This document shows, in pieces, positions 48,447-60,778 of a stretch of DNA of 64,000 bases (position 1 is its first letter; every line of letters starts with the position of its first letter). This DNA is from Paramecium pentaurelia (Eukaryota; Ciliophora; Oligohymenophorea; Peniculida; Parameciidae). The stretch spans positions 32,667 to 96,666 of the forward strand of contig CAJJDO010000025.1 in NCBI GenBank assembly GCA_905183005.1, read 5' to 3'. Under the pieces are notes generated by a model that was not told the DNA's origin, did no database searches, and saw only the letters and a list, made by a program, of their open reading frames with translations. The position numbers were made by a program, and so were the translations under genes.

Positions 48447-49246
48447 TCATTTTCCCTTCCTCTTTCTCAAATTAAATGTAAGTCCTATATCATCATTTTT
48501 AATATGCGTCTAAATCTATAAATCAGCCATCATTTATTCTAAAATTAAAAAAGAATAGATTACCTGATTTCTTAAGCAAGTCAGCAACAAAAGTTTCATC
48601 AATATATTTATCAACCAAACTGGCTATTATTCCTTGATCTTTTGGTAAATTTAATTGAGTAACAATTAAATTGGTAACTTCTCCTCCTTCTTCCTAATCA
48701 AAACTGGCTTAATGGACAACTCCATTTATTTAAATCAAACCAATATATTTTAATTTTAACTATTAATTAATTAATTTTATATTTACCTTATTTTTATAAA
48801 AGATTATTTATTTTACATTAATATCATTTTTCTTACTTAATTTATATTTTAGATCTGTTTTTATAGCTATTTAAAATCTTCTGCATGAAAATCCATTTAA
48901 TAAAGAATCTAATTTTATTATCTATTATTTACCATATTCTGCACTCAATAAAAAGTTAATTGGTTAACTTTTAGTAGGAATATCAATTGGGGAATTATAA
49001 TCAGCTAATTAATTTCCAGTAAAATGTTTTAATACTTTATCAACATTAGTCTATATTTTAATAAAGATATTATACTATCTTAGTTAAATTTTCAGCACTT
49101 AAACAGACAGTATGATCTTTAAAACTTAAATAATATGATCCAATTTCACCTATGCTTTTGAAAGTGAACTCGATCAGCGGCTCAAAGGATTGCCTAAATT
49201 CCTAAGATATATGATACAATTTTTAATAAATACCTGAAACCTTCAT
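48447..49246 (-). CDS. Protein of unknown function (240 aa)
   Basis: Starts MKVSGIYQKLYHISQEFRQS. Introns at 49051-49075, 48760-48786 and 48539-48563 keep frame to a basic end (GLTFNLRKRKGK). It contains SIGEIGSYYLSFKDHTVCLS, an Ile/Leu-rich middle and NLIVTQLNLPKDQGIIASLV. No signal peptide or membrane helix. I do not recognise a family. Its ATG overlaps the TGA of the upstream acidic-protein model by four bases, unusual for a eukaryote, so it could instead be the C-terminal part of one larger gene. The open frame also extends upstream to an earlier ATG (MKILMLQNQQ). Confidence 0.5.
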
Positions 49247-50940
49247 TTATTCCAATCTTCTACCAATTTTATTAGTTAACCTAATAAGCCACTTTAGTCT
49301 AACATAATTAACAGATTTATTATATAAATTTGTTCTTACTTTCAAAGCAATTTATTGATTTTGGAGCATCAAAATCTTCATTATTATCACTTTCTGATTC
49401 TGATTCAGATTCTTCTTCTTGAATAAATTATTATTATTTTTTAGGAATTGCTTATAATTTAAATACTTTTTATTCTTAAATTTATTATGGAGTCTCTTTT
49501 ACTAATGTAAATGTTTTCTATTCTAAAATTGACTTTTCTTTTGCTTCCTTTTATGCAAAAGATGTTAATTATGATTATTCTTCATCTAATTTCATAGATT
49601 ATTGAAATTCTTCTAAACTCAATTATTTTTTCTATTTTTTTGATTTCTTTTTTTAAGGAATTTAATCATCATCAAAATCTCTTTTAACTTTTTATTTTTT
49701 GGATAATTCTTATAATCTCTGTTCCTCTTCTTATTATTATTTTAATTCTTCTTATTCCTTTTGTTTTTTTAACATGATTCTTCTTTATTCTTCTTCTTCC
49801 TCTTATTATTATTAAAGTTATTTTTATTTTCTTTTTTATTCTTCTCTATCTTCCTTTTATTTTTTGTTTTTCTTTACCTATTACACATAAATTTCATCTT
49901 CATCATCATTATCTTGCTCTTACTCATTCACACTATCCTCATCTTCTGATTATTCAATTTTTTAACTTTTTTTATTTGACTTCTATTATTGTTTATTTTG
50001 ATTAAAGAAATCGAATGCATCTGAAGTAGATTATAAATCATTAGAAATTTTATTATTATTTTTATTGGATGATGAATTTTTTTTATTAATTTATACCATG
50101 TCATCTTCTTCATCAGAATCACTTTCAGGTTCATCTTGTTTATTTTCTTATTTTTTTTCTGGAATAAGTTAGACTTATTATTAAGTTTTAGTTTCTTATA
50201 TGTTAATAGGTTGAAAATTGATTTTTGGCATGAATTCTTTCAAACTATCATCTTCATACATACTTTTAGATTCTTTAGGTTCATCAAGATGAAATCTTTT
50301 ACTATATTTTTCTAATTAAGCTTATTTCATTTTTTCAAAATCAGCTGAATGATCTTTTCCTTATTCCTCTTATACTTTTTGATTTTTTTCTTGTATTTTA
50401 GTTTCTTAAGGTCGTTATTATACTTCTGGCATTTTTAAGCTTGTAAATTGATTGAAATCATTCTTTATTTATTCTTTAGCTGTTTATAATGGTAAAACTA
50501 ATGGTTTAGATTCAGTCTAAGCTAATTTTTTTGATATTCCTCTACTCCACATATTACCACTGTCATCTTCATCATCATATTCAGATTCTGATTCAGAAAT
50601 TACTTGAACTTATTTCTTTTAGAGTTAAGGTGGCTTAACATCTTTATTTGTAGAAAGTTTCTGTTAGTAACTTTTCAATTAAGCCATTACATCAACCTCT
50701 TCATCATCTTCATCTTATTATGATATTTTCTTTGAGGTATTCATGTCATCATTATCGTAATCTTCTGATTCTTCTTCAGAAAATGGAGAAACTTTACTTT
50801 TAGCAAATTTGGATGAATTATCTCCATCATCAGCAAATTTAGATATTGACTTTAGCAGATCTATTATTTATTTTAAATTAGTTACCACTAGAAGCTGTTG
50901 TTAATAAAATCAAAACAAAGAGTATGACTATTTGTTTCAT
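49243..50940 (-). CDS. Acidic, Glu/Lys/Gln-rich secretory protein
   Basis: Starts MKQIVILFVLILLTTASS, a clear signal peptide, followed by an intron (50861-50885). About 500 residues of highly charged low complexity follow, with acidic clusters (SEEESEDYDNDD; SESESEYDDEDD; PESDSDEEDDMV) and Gln/Lys/Glu coiled-coil-like stretches. Acidic proteins of this kind occur in ciliate secretory vesicles and calcium stores, but nothing more specific can be said. The 3' end is uncertain. A 41-nt GT...TAG intron, longer than any other here, leads to QSGLLGQLIKLVEDWNK and TGA at 49243. Without splicing, the frame runs to TGA at 49182 inside the next gene. Confidence 0.55.
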
Positions 50941-51169
50941 AAAAATAATAATATATAAACCGTTTTTTAAAAAGAATAATAATAATATAAATAATCACTA
51001 TAATTTTCTATTCTCAAATCCACCATTCCAAATAAAAATAATGATGTTATCTAGTATACTATCTATGATTCTTTCTTGTAAAATTTATTACCAATTTTCA
51101 ATCTGAATAAATACTGTCCTTTAATACTAATCTCTATTTTTATATCTACCTAGTTATTATACATACATC
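50941..51169. other. Intergenic, 229 bp
   Basis: Short AT-rich interval between the acidic-protein start (50940) and the stop of the next minus-strand gene. It holds no recognisable feature and presumably contains the acidic gene's promoter. Confidence 0.4.
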
Positions 51170-51950
51170 TCAAATACATTTGGATTACTATTTAATAATT
51201 AAATCAAGTTACATAAGTTTCTTTTTATTTTCTAGATATTCAACATATGGAAACATACTGTTAATAGCAAATGTAATCTTTTTTAATTGTGTTTCAATCT
51301 ATTATTGTTATGCTTATGGAAGATGAGTATAGAGAAAATTAACATATAAAGGAAATTTTGATTTCCTCCAGTCATCATTAAAATAAGGCATGATCTAATC
51401 ATGTAGATTTTAAATATCTCCCATTTCTTAATTTTTTTAGAAATCAAATTTAAAAAACTTTAATTTATTTGGATCTTAAGGATTATCTGAATCTTAAACC
51501 AATAAAATGAAATTTTTAATAAATCTCCTACTTGGTGTCATCTATATTAATTCAACCTAACATCCTTTTATATTTGATAATGGTTTGAATTGATATGTAT
51601 GACAATCATAACCTCCTTCTTGTGGTTCAATACATGGAAATTCAATCAATCGAAAACTACTTTACTCTTCAGGAAATGTTATTTTGATTCCTGCTATACA
51701 TTCACTATTAACTGAATATACTTAATATTAGACAGTTGTTTAAGGATCAAATAATGTAAAATCTAATAGAACACCATATTCATTTTCATATTCATTTTAG
51801 TTTCCATCTTCATATTCAACTCTAATATCTTCATTGCTATGAGTCTATTGATGAACGGTTTCAGTTTTAATATGTATATTAGATTAATGAGGAGATAAAG
51901 GAGGGCTTTATCTAAGAAATTCTTATAGATTTTCAACCTGATCCTCTTTA

Positions 51951-51987
<37 letters not shown>

Positions 51988-52823
51988 ACATTGATTAATA
52001 TGTCAAGTATTTTGTTAAAGAATTTTACTTTTCATTTAATCCAGATACAAGTTGATATTAATGCAAATATAATTTAGTACCATTTTCTTCATTTAAATAT
52101 ACTGTATTAAGTGTTAGCATTTCCTTCATGTTGAATTTCAATCCTAAAAATTTATAATTTAATGACTCATTTCCACCTTTAAATTGGATTAAGTTTTTTA
52201 CTGAATCGTAAAAATACTCTGCATACATATTATAATAATCCTTTACTTCTTTTTATAAATCTTGAATTGCTACTTCAGCATTTTAAACTTATTATGATAG
52301 TTTTCCTGATAATAATCTTGAATTTGGAAGTTTCAATTATGAATCTATAGTTAACAATTATGGAATATTACTAATTCCATCACTTTATTATTCTTCTAAA
52401 TAAAATTCATTCTTTAAAATTGATATTTATCCTACTCTTCTTAAACCATGTTAATTTAATTTACCTAATTTTTACTCTTCTTTTTATTTCTTTAAATATT
52501 CTCTTTATTGAATAGACTATTATACATAATCATATCCTGAATTAAATTGATGATATAAATAGGCAAAAAATTTGTCATATAAAACAAATTCTTATTTACC
52601 CCTTATTATGCAATTCATAGCTACACATAATTCATATAGAATTTTTAAAGATATTTCTTTATTGTCATTTTATATAACTTTAAGTAACCTCTCTATTTCA
52701 ATTATATATATTTATTCTGGTACGATTCCTAATTATCTAGTTTATTGAGCATATTGAATAATTTTTAAATATTATTGATCTCTTTTTTTCTATGAGTTAC
52801 ATAAGATTGGCGGTTGCATCCAT
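51170..52823 (-). CDS. Protein of unknown function with a poly-Asn tract
   Basis: The protein is 544 aa from ATG 52823 (MDATANL). It uses a 19-nt intron ending AAAAG (52782-52800) to reach IDQQYLKIIQYAQQTRQLGI. A helical N-terminal half contains LKILYELCVAMNCIIRGK, and Gln/Lys-rich stretches follow. A run of about 12 Asn (51951-51986) precedes a C-terminal globular part (LFDPQTTVQYQVYSV; CHTYQFKPLSNIKGCQVEL; FPYVEYLENKKKLM). No family recognised. The sequence upstream of the ATG is open for about 60 codons, so the true start may lie further up (to about 53073), but the splice needed there was not found. Confidence 0.6.
51951..51986. repeat. Trinucleotide (TTA)n microsatellite encoding poly-Asn
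   Basis: About a dozen consecutive ATT/TTA triplets, read on the minus strand as AAT (Asn) in frame within the unknown protein at 51170-52823. Likely length-variable between strains. Confidence 0.75.
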
Positions 52824-53901
52824 TATAAAACAGTTAGAATTTATGAAGATCTTAGATAAATCTACTAAAGACTTAAAAAGAGCATCTCCTTAAACTGTGT
52901 TAAATATGGGCTTTTTTAGAATAATTGACTCAACATTCGAACATGAGGATTCACAGAAAAAAAGTTATGACTCTATTATATTAATTAATTCATTAATACT
53001 CTATATTTTGTTTTGTCTTATCTAATTATTTTTGATCCATTTAATCCTCTTATTTTCTCATTTGCAAACTCATACATAATGTTTTTTTAGATAATATTAA
53101 TTATAATTAAAAAAAATATTTTTGATTATTATTTTAGAATATTTTTACAGAACTCATGAGTTTTATTCTTGAGTATATTTTATACTTTATTACTATTTTC
53201 TATTCAACATGATTACAAAATAATGCATAATTATATATTATAAAATCAAATTAAAAACTAGTTTATAATCTTTCAAAATTTAAACTAATTAAATGATTAT
53301 GTAAAAATACTTATAATTGTTATTTGAAATGATGGATTTTACACTTTTTCAGTTAATACTTATACATTTATTTCAAATATCTTAAGATTTTTATTAAATT
53401 TTGTTTATTATTTTGTGTATTACAATTATCGATCAAATATGAAATAGTAATTATATTAAAGGATGGAACATCATTAATAATATTACAGTCTTATCTAAAT
53501 TATAGTAATTCTTATCTAATTGAAATAGTTTTGTTAATAATTTTATGTATGATTAATCTTATAAGAAAATTATTAATCTCAATATAATTGGAATTTAAAA
53601 ATCAAATAATAAACTTATAATTTAAAAAAAAAGAAGTTTAAAGTATTCTTAAACATTCAGCAATACCCTATCATATTATATTAGAATATTTAGTAAGCCA
53701 AATAATTGATTAAGATTACAAAAGTTGTTAAGAGTATCAATAATGATGAAATTTTAATTTTTTGTTTGCTGAAATATTGAATAGAATTTCAAAAGATTTA
53801 TTTATACATTAATATTTACTTAAAACATAAATTTTTATTAGATGTGATGATTTTCTAATTTTCATAAAAATAATCATTCAATATAGCATTGAGTAATTAA
53901 A
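52824..53901. other. Intergenic region, mostly featureless
   Basis: From 52824 to about 53060 both strands are open; a plus-strand reading (RLAVASIIKQLEF, then STKDLKRASPQTVLNMGFF) looks like a gene fragment and overlaps the possible 5' extension of the minus-strand gene. From 53100 to 53900 the sequence is AT-rich with no coding signal. Confidence 0.4.
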
Positions 53902-54755
53902 ATGAATTGTTTGTAATATATAAAAAAATGCTATGAAAATCTTAAACAAAAAAGAGAAGGACAAGAAGAATCTTATAGACTATCTACATAGGAATCAGAA
54001 GGAAGGAAAAAGAAAATATTAGTTCTTGATTTGGATGAAACTTTAGTACATTGTGAATTTAAAGAAAATCAAAATTTCAATTACGAAACTATTTTGGATG
54101 TTTGGCATAGAGGAGTGCTATACAATGTTTACTTATGTAGAAGACCATATTTAAGAGAATTTCTTAAGTAAATGAGTGTGTACTACGAGATCATCATATT
54201 TACTGCTGGCTATGAATCATATTGTGATAAAGTGTTACAATATATAGATGTAGATAAACACATAAGTGATTATTATGCTAGATCAAATTGTATATTTGTA
54301 AATGGAAATTGTTTAAAAGATCTTGCAATTTTAGATCGTCCATTAGATTAGTTAATTTTTATAGATGTATAATATTTATAGCATTAATAGAATAATCCAA
54401 ATGCTTTTGAATTATAACCTGATAATGGATTGTTGATTCCTTCATTTCTTGATTCAGATGAGGATGAATGTCTACTTAGATTAATACCATTTTTAAAATT
54501 CATGGCTAATAAATCTTGTGTGAAACCAGTTAATTAGTGTTTGAAAGATTATGAAACTATTCATGGTTCATTGTTTAGTGATTCTCAGATTACTCTGTAA
54601 TGTCATATGGATGGAGAGGAAGGTAGTCTAAATGAGGAAAGCTGTATAATAATTGATGAAGTTCCTTAACATCGAAAGACTTAAACCCTTATGCAAAATC
54701 AATCAAAAGAAAAAAAGTTTAAGAGGCTCGCAGTTAATCTCTATTCTCTGGTTGA
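53902..54755 (+). CDS. FCP1/SCP-like (NIF/HAD family) protein phosphatase
   Basis: About 284 aa, no intron. The catalytic HAD motif I is KILVLDLDETLVHCEF, with both Asp of DxDxT. Motif II (IIIFTAGYESYCDKVL) and motif III region (DQLIFIDVQYLQ) follow, with RRPYLREFLKQM between. The family dephosphorylates Ser/Thr, for example the RNA polymerase II C-terminal domain or nuclear-envelope lipin. The C-terminal half is acidic. Near the end a run of seven A (54710-54716) appears to lack one A: corrected, the frame gives VQEARSQSLFSG and stops at 54753, 32 bp before topoisomerase II. As printed, it runs on through the start of the next gene to about 54893, which is unlikely. Confidence 0.8.
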
Positions 54756-54787
54756 ATAAATTTAAATTGTTTATTATTTCAATTATT

Positions 54788-57700
54788 ATGCGCCAAAAGA
54801 CTATAGAAGAGTAATATAAGAAGATGACTCATATAGAGCATATTCTTTAAAGACCAGATACATATATTGGTAGTTTATAAAGAACTTCTGAATAAATGTG
54901 GATTATATAAAATGGAAAAATGATCTAAAAAGAAATTGAATATGTACCCGGGTTTTTTAAAATATTTGATGAAATTTTAGTAAATGCAGCTGATAATTTA
55001 CAAAGAGATTCACGTTAACATAAATAGACATATATAAAAGTAGACATAGGAAATGAAATTTCAATTAAAAATGATGGATTTCCTATACCTGTTGAAATCC
55101 ATAAAGAATATTAAATTTATGTTCCAGAATTAATATTTGGAGTGTTTCTAACTGGAAGCAATTTTGATGATACTGAAAAAAGAGTGGTAGGTGGTAGGAA
55201 TGGATATGGAGCAAAATTGACAAATGTTTATTCTACTGAATTCACTTTGGAAGTATGTGATGGTAATAGCTACTTTAAGTTGGTATGGAACAATAACATG
55301 AGTAACAAATAAATTCCAATTATTAAATAAGTGAAGAAAGATCCTTTTGTGATTATTTCTTATAAACCAGATTATAAGAGATTTGGGATGAAAGAGATAG
55401 AAGCTGATACTTAGGCTTTATTAACCAGAAGAGTATATGATTTAGCAGGAATTTATGGTAATAAGATTAATGTATATTTAAATGATGAAAAAATTAAAAT
55501 CAATTCTTTTCAAAAATATGTTGATTTATATTTACCTAATGAAGGAGCAATAAAAATATTTGATAAAGAAATGACTACTCCTAGATGGGAAGTAGTAGTA
55601 AGTTATTCACCTACTTAATTTTAACATGTTTCTTTTGTTAATGCTATTTATACTGCAAAAGGAGGTTCACATGTTAATTATGTGACAGATAAAATTATAT
55701 AAGAAATTTAAAATGAAATGAATAATAATAAAAAGTACAAATCAATTGAAGTTTAAAAATATCAAATTAAATAATCACTTTGGGTATTTGTTAATTGCTT
55801 AATTGATAATCCAACCTTTGATTCATAAACAAAAGAAAATATGACAACTAAGGTATCAGAGTTTGGTGGTACTAATGAAGAAAAATTTAAAGTAACTGAG
55901 AAATTCTCAAAAGCTTTAATAAAAACAGATATTATTGAAACTATATTTTAATAAGCCAAAGCTAAAGCAGATGCTAAATTAAATAAATAATTGAAAGGTA
56001 CAAAAACTGGAAGAATACATGGAATTGAAAAACTAGATGATGCTAATGATGCAGGAAAAAAGAACTCAGAACTTTGTACATTAATATTAACAGAAGGAGA
56101 TTCAGCAAAAGCATTAGCTATGGCAGGTATTGATATAGTTGGACGAGATAGATATGGTGTATTTCCTTTAAAGGGTAAACTTTTGAATGTAAGAGAGGCA
56201 TCATTAAAATAAATTTTATAGAATGAAGAAATTGAAAATTTGATAAAAATAATTGGTTTATAGAAGGAAAGATAATATAATGATTTAAAATCACTTAGAT
56301 ATGGATCAGTAATGATTATGACAGATCAGGATATAGATGGTTCACATATTAAAGGTTTAATTATCAATTTTATTCATCATTTTTGGCCATCTTTAGTTAA
56401 ATATCGTGGATTTCTAAAAGAGTTTGTAACACCATTAATAAAAGCAACAAAAGGAAATTAAACAATACCATTCTTCACAGTTTAAGATTTTAATAAGTTT
56501 GCTTAAGAAGAAGATATTAAAACATGGAAGATAAAATATTACAAAGGTTTAGGTACATCTGATGATCAAGAAGCTTAAGAATACTTTAAAAATTTAAGAA
56601 CACATACAATATAATTTAGATATGATGGTGATGAAGATGACAATTCAATTGATTTATGCTTTAATAAAAAAAAAGCAAATGATCGTAAATAATGGTTAGC
56701 ATAATACAATCATGATTTATATGTGGATCATACAAAAAGTGAATTAGGCTATTCAGAATTCATACACAAAGAGTTAATTCATTTTTCTATGGCTGATAAT
56801 ATTAGATCTATTCCTTCTTTAATGGATGGTTTAAAGCCAGGATAGAGAAAAGTATTATTTGCTTGTTTTAAGAGAAATTTAAAATAAGAAATTAAAGTGG
56901 TCTAATTGGGTGGTTACATAGCTGAACATTCTGCTTATCATCATGGAGATTTATCATTAGTTTCTACAATTATAGGTATGGCATAAAATTTTGTTGGTTC
57001 CAATAATATTAATTTATTATTACCAAAAGGTTAATTTGGTAGTAGAGCTATGGGTGGCAAGGATCATGCATCTGCAAGATATATTTCTACTGCTCTTAAT
57101 AAAATTACTAGATACATATTTCCTGAATAAGATGATCATTTATTAAAGTATTTGGAAGATGATGGATAAATGGTTGAACCAGAATATTATGTTCCTATCA
57201 TTCCTATGAGTTTAGTTAATGGAGCTGAAGGTATAGGTACTGGTTGGTCTACATCAATCTAAAATTATAATCCAATTGAATTAGTTTAATAAATTAAAAA
57301 TAGATTGGATGGGTAATAATTTTAGACAATGACTCCATTTTATAGAAATTTTGATGGTATAATTGAAAATTTACCTAATGGTAATGGTATTATCAAAGGT
57401 CTTATAGATTGTAATGAAGCCACAGATATTATTACTATTAGAGAACTTCCAATTAAGAAATGGACAAAAAATTATAAAGAATGGTTAGATAAAGAAATGG
57501 CTGAGGAAGGTAGTTAAATTGTGGATTTGAGAGAATATCACACTAAATACAAAATTCATTTTGAAATATAGATGGCTGATGGATTTGTATAGGATTTAAG
57601 AAATCCTTTAGAATATTTCAAGTTATCTTCACCAGCATCATGCAGCAATATGGTTTTATTTGATTCAAATAATAAAATAAAGAAATATGAATATGTTTAG

Positions 57701-58612
57701 GATATTATGGAAGAGTTTTATTAAGTTAGATTGGAGTTTTATCATAAAAGAAAAGATTATCTTATATCTAAGTTGGATAGAGAAGTATAATTATTAGATA
57801 ATAAATTAAAATTCATTAAGATGGTAATTAGTGAAGAGATTTAAATAAGAAATGTTAAGAAAATTGATTTAGTGAAACAATTAGATAAGTATGGATTCAC
57901 TCGTTTCTCATAATTGATATAAGTAAAATCTACTAAGGTAAAGGCATTTGGTGATTCTTAAAAATAGTAGAAAAATGTTGATGAGGATGAAAGTGAAGTA
58001 GAAGAAGTATCAGGAGATGAGGAAAAATAATAAAAAAAATAAATTTCAAAAAAATTATAATAAACACCATCAATTGATATAGGTGAGTTTAATTATTTAC
58101 TATCGATGCCATTATTTTCACTTACTTATGAAAAAGTTGAGAAATTATAAGATGAATTAAATTAAAGAGTTTAAAGCAGAGAAGCTTTGGTTAATAAAGA
58201 AATATCAGTTATGTGGAGAGAGGATTTAGATAAATTTTTAGAGGCTTATTAAGAAATGATTGAAATAGAGATACGTTTGATTAATTAATAAGAAAAGATG
58301 CCAGGAAAATAAATGAAAAAACCTAAAAAGAAAAATGATAAATAAGAACAAAAAATAGTTGAAGAGAAAGTATAAAAGTCTAAAGCAATTAAAAGTAAAG
58401 ATCCCGTTGAAGAAATATTATCAAAATATAAAAATAAGGATGATAAATTAAGTGAAATGAATTCTAAATAAAATGACTTCAATTCTAAATAATAAAATTA
58501 AAAATAATAGGAATCAAAATAATAAGTGGATAATTCCAAGTAGGTTTCTTAATCGATTTAGGGCAGAAGAATAAGAAAATTAAAAGTAGAAAGCAGCTCT
58601 GATGATGATTGA
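54788..58612 (+). CDS. TOP2: DNA topoisomerase II
   Basis: The protein is 1,274 aa in one uninterrupted frame, remarkable for 3.8 kb here. The GHKL ATPase domain shows EILVNAADNLQR, GGRNGYGAKLTNVYS and the later switch lysine region. The TOPRIM domain has the Mg2+ site EGDSAKALAMAGI and MTDQDIDGSHIKGL. The winged-helix breakage domain has MDGLKPGQRKVLFACF and GGKDHASARYISTAL with the active-site tyrosine after the Arg (ARY). A Lys/Gln/Ser-rich acidic C-terminus ends KVESSSDDD. The enzyme passes one duplex through a transient double-strand break to relieve tangles; the ciliate macronucleus divides amitotically. Length and domain order are normal for eukaryotic type IIA enzymes. Confidence 0.97.
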
Positions 58613-58644
58613 AAATAATAGGTAATTTTGATTATTAAATATTT

Positions 58645-59209
58645 ATGTAAAAATACTTATTAAATGGATTTGAAGTTTTTAAAGTCTTACCAATATCTCA
58701 TGAAATTTTAAGAAAGAAAAGTCATGAACATTACAATTTCACTAATAAAGAGGAAGATATCCTAAGCATTATGGTTGATACTTTAAGATTATATAATAAA
58801 GTTCATAAGATTGATGCTTTAGCTTTAGCAGCACCATAAATAGGATGGGAGAAGAGACTTTTTGTTTGTGCTGACATAGATTTGTAATATAGAAAAAAGG
58901 CAAAATATATTTAAAAAGTTGACGTTTACTTGAATCCAGAGATAATTAAAAAATCAAATGATTTAATAAAAAGCGATGAATTTTGCCTTAGTTTTCCACC
59001 TAATGTATAAAATATAATTATATTATGAGAAAATGGCTTGTATAATGAGATCAAATAAAATTGTAATGAAATATTATAATTTATTGGGAATTGAGATGGT
59101 TGTAGAAGCAGAAGGATTGTAAGCTTGTATTTATCAACATGAAATTGACCATTTAGATGGAATTAGTGCTTTAGATAAAGCTACATCTATTATAGATAGT
59201 TAATAGTGA
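58645..59209 (+). CDS. Peptide deformylase
   Basis: The protein is 179 aa with one 25-nt intron (59005-59029) ending TATGAG. The three deformylase motifs are present in order: ALALAAPQIG (usual GxGxAAxQ, glycines replaced by Ala/Leu), DEFCLSFP (usual EGCLS; metal Cys kept, Gly changed to Phe) and QHEIDHLDG (HExxH with both His). It removes the formyl group from nascent peptides, in eukaryotes inside mitochondria or plastids. No obvious mitochondrial presequence precedes MQKYLLNGFEV, although the start could be further upstream. The altered glycines suggest a divergent member; activity is plausible because all metal ligands and the catalytic Glu remain. Confidence 0.88.
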
Positions 59210-59255
59210 TGATAACTCATATATTATATTTGTTAATAATTATAAAAATATATAA

Positions 59256-59670
59256 ATGAAAGACTTAGTAAATCAAAATCGTTCACATTTGACTGCTGAA
59301 GAATCTTTAAAAAAACTTTATGAATATTCATAGTAAAAATTTCTATTTATTTATAGTATTCAAGATGCAAAATAAAGATCCTATCACTTGAGATTGTAAA
59401 GAGCTCATGCATTTACTTTTGGTACTATTGCATCAATAGCAGTATTTTATGTTGGATATGTATGTATTATAAAAATAAATAAAGAATTTGGTTGAAGGAG
59501 TCTGGGCTAAATTATCAACTACAAATTAAATCACTAATTTGTTTAGAATTGCCTAAAATCCAGTCAGATCAGTTTATAGACCAGAAATCTATTTAAGAGA
59601 TCAAAATGCAGATCAAATTTTAGCTCAAAAAACTTTAGAATAGAATAATCCATTAAAATTATGGCATTGA
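59256..59670 (+). CDS. Small single-pass membrane protein of unknown function
   Basis: The protein is 121 aa with introns at 59333-59356 and 59460-59484 (the second ends AAAG). An N-terminal charged part (MKDLVNQNRSHLTAEESLKK) and HLRLQRAHAF precede one hydrophobic helix (TFGTIASIAVFYVGY). A hydrophilic tail ends LEQNNPLKLWH. The size and single helix are like mitochondrial inner-membrane accessory subunits, but I recognise no family. It lies 46 bp after the deformylase stop and 44 bp before CFAP96, all on the plus strand. Confidence 0.65.
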
Positions 59671-59714
59671 GAAATAAATCATATATACAAACAATAAAAA
59701 TATATATATTATAA

Positions 59715-60755
59715 ATGTCTACATAATATCGAATACCTACTAATGATCAATATATTCGTGATTTAGAGAATCTTTCTTAAAGGTAATTCAAATTTACTAT
59801 CTTTAGAGAACGGCATGGATTATTCTCATAGCCTCCTCCTCTTTCAGTTGGTGATTAATATAACGATTCTCAAAAAAGTATTAAGAAAATGCTAAGTAGG
59901 TAAGGGAAACAAAAAGGGAGTTCTAATTAATTAAAAAATACAAAATCATCATGAACCCTCATTATTTATGAACCCAGGATATATTTCAATAGGTGATCCT
60001 TACAAAGATCCCTTTAAGGCTAAATAAATTTATGATAAAGAAAAAGAAATGGCAATATCAAATCCACAAAGTTTTAAACCTACTGACAAATCTAAATCTA
60101 TGTACCTCTCTTGGTATCATATTTATTTAGAAAACACTCCGAATTTGAGCATTTAAAAGAATATGACGATAAAAAGTATAATACTAGGAAAGCATCTGGA
60201 GAAGTTATCACTTAAGCAAGAAATTTCTAAACAAATCCTGCAAAAAAGGGTTTAGGAAGAAGAACTATAAATAATTTATTTGGAAATTATGAATACATCC
60301 CTGATCCATATGATAGATAAGAAGAATTAGATAGATCAGAGAGACTTAAATATAAAAGTAAGTTTTTACCAGGAACCATCAGATTTGTTTCAACAAGTCA
60401 TGGAAATAGGCCATTTACATCTGATGGAAATTTATTAGATGGAGCAGGATATGTATTTTGATTCATTCATTTTATCAAGATTGAATAAAAAGTTAAGCGT
60501 CCAAGATATAAAGGAGTACCTTTCAGACCATCTAATAAAAATAAATATGGATTTTAAGGAACTTTTGAAGTTTTTTAATATGTTGAAGAAGGAGCACCAG
60601 AACCAAAAACAAAATAAAATACTTTTTCAAAATTATTGAAGACTGATACATATGAAAGACCATGGAGACCTAATTCAAATGGTACACACGCTAGACCTTG
60701 TCCAAGTGTATCTCAAAAATTAAGAAATAGAAGTGGAGGTACTACAAGAATTTGA
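59715..60755 (+). CDS. CFAP96: CFAP96 (C4orf47)-like cilia- and flagella-associated protein
   Basis: The protein is 312 aa with introns at 59783-59806, 59878-59899, 60102-60130 and 60453-60479. The N-terminal ERHGLFSQPPPLSVGDQYN and NPGYISIGDPYKDPF, then ARNFQTNPAKKGLGRRTIN, IPDPYDRQEELDRSE, RFVSTSHGNRPFTSDG and the C-terminal SNGTHARPCPSVS match the short conserved boxes of this family in order. CFAP96 is linked to axonemes and basal bodies in animals and protists; a ciliary role fits this heavily ciliated cell. It has no enzymatic domain. The fourth intron ends TATCAAG, a non-TAG acceptor. It is convergent with the next gene, with 23 bp between stops. Confidence 0.8.
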
Positions 60756-60778
60756 AACATTTTATTTATTTTATTTTA

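Noticed and set aside
49928..50134. Open frame with Lys/Ile/Met-rich translation on the minus strand
   Set aside because: It is an alternative frame of the Glu/Lys/Gln-rich acidic protein, which has a signal peptide and a continuous longer frame.
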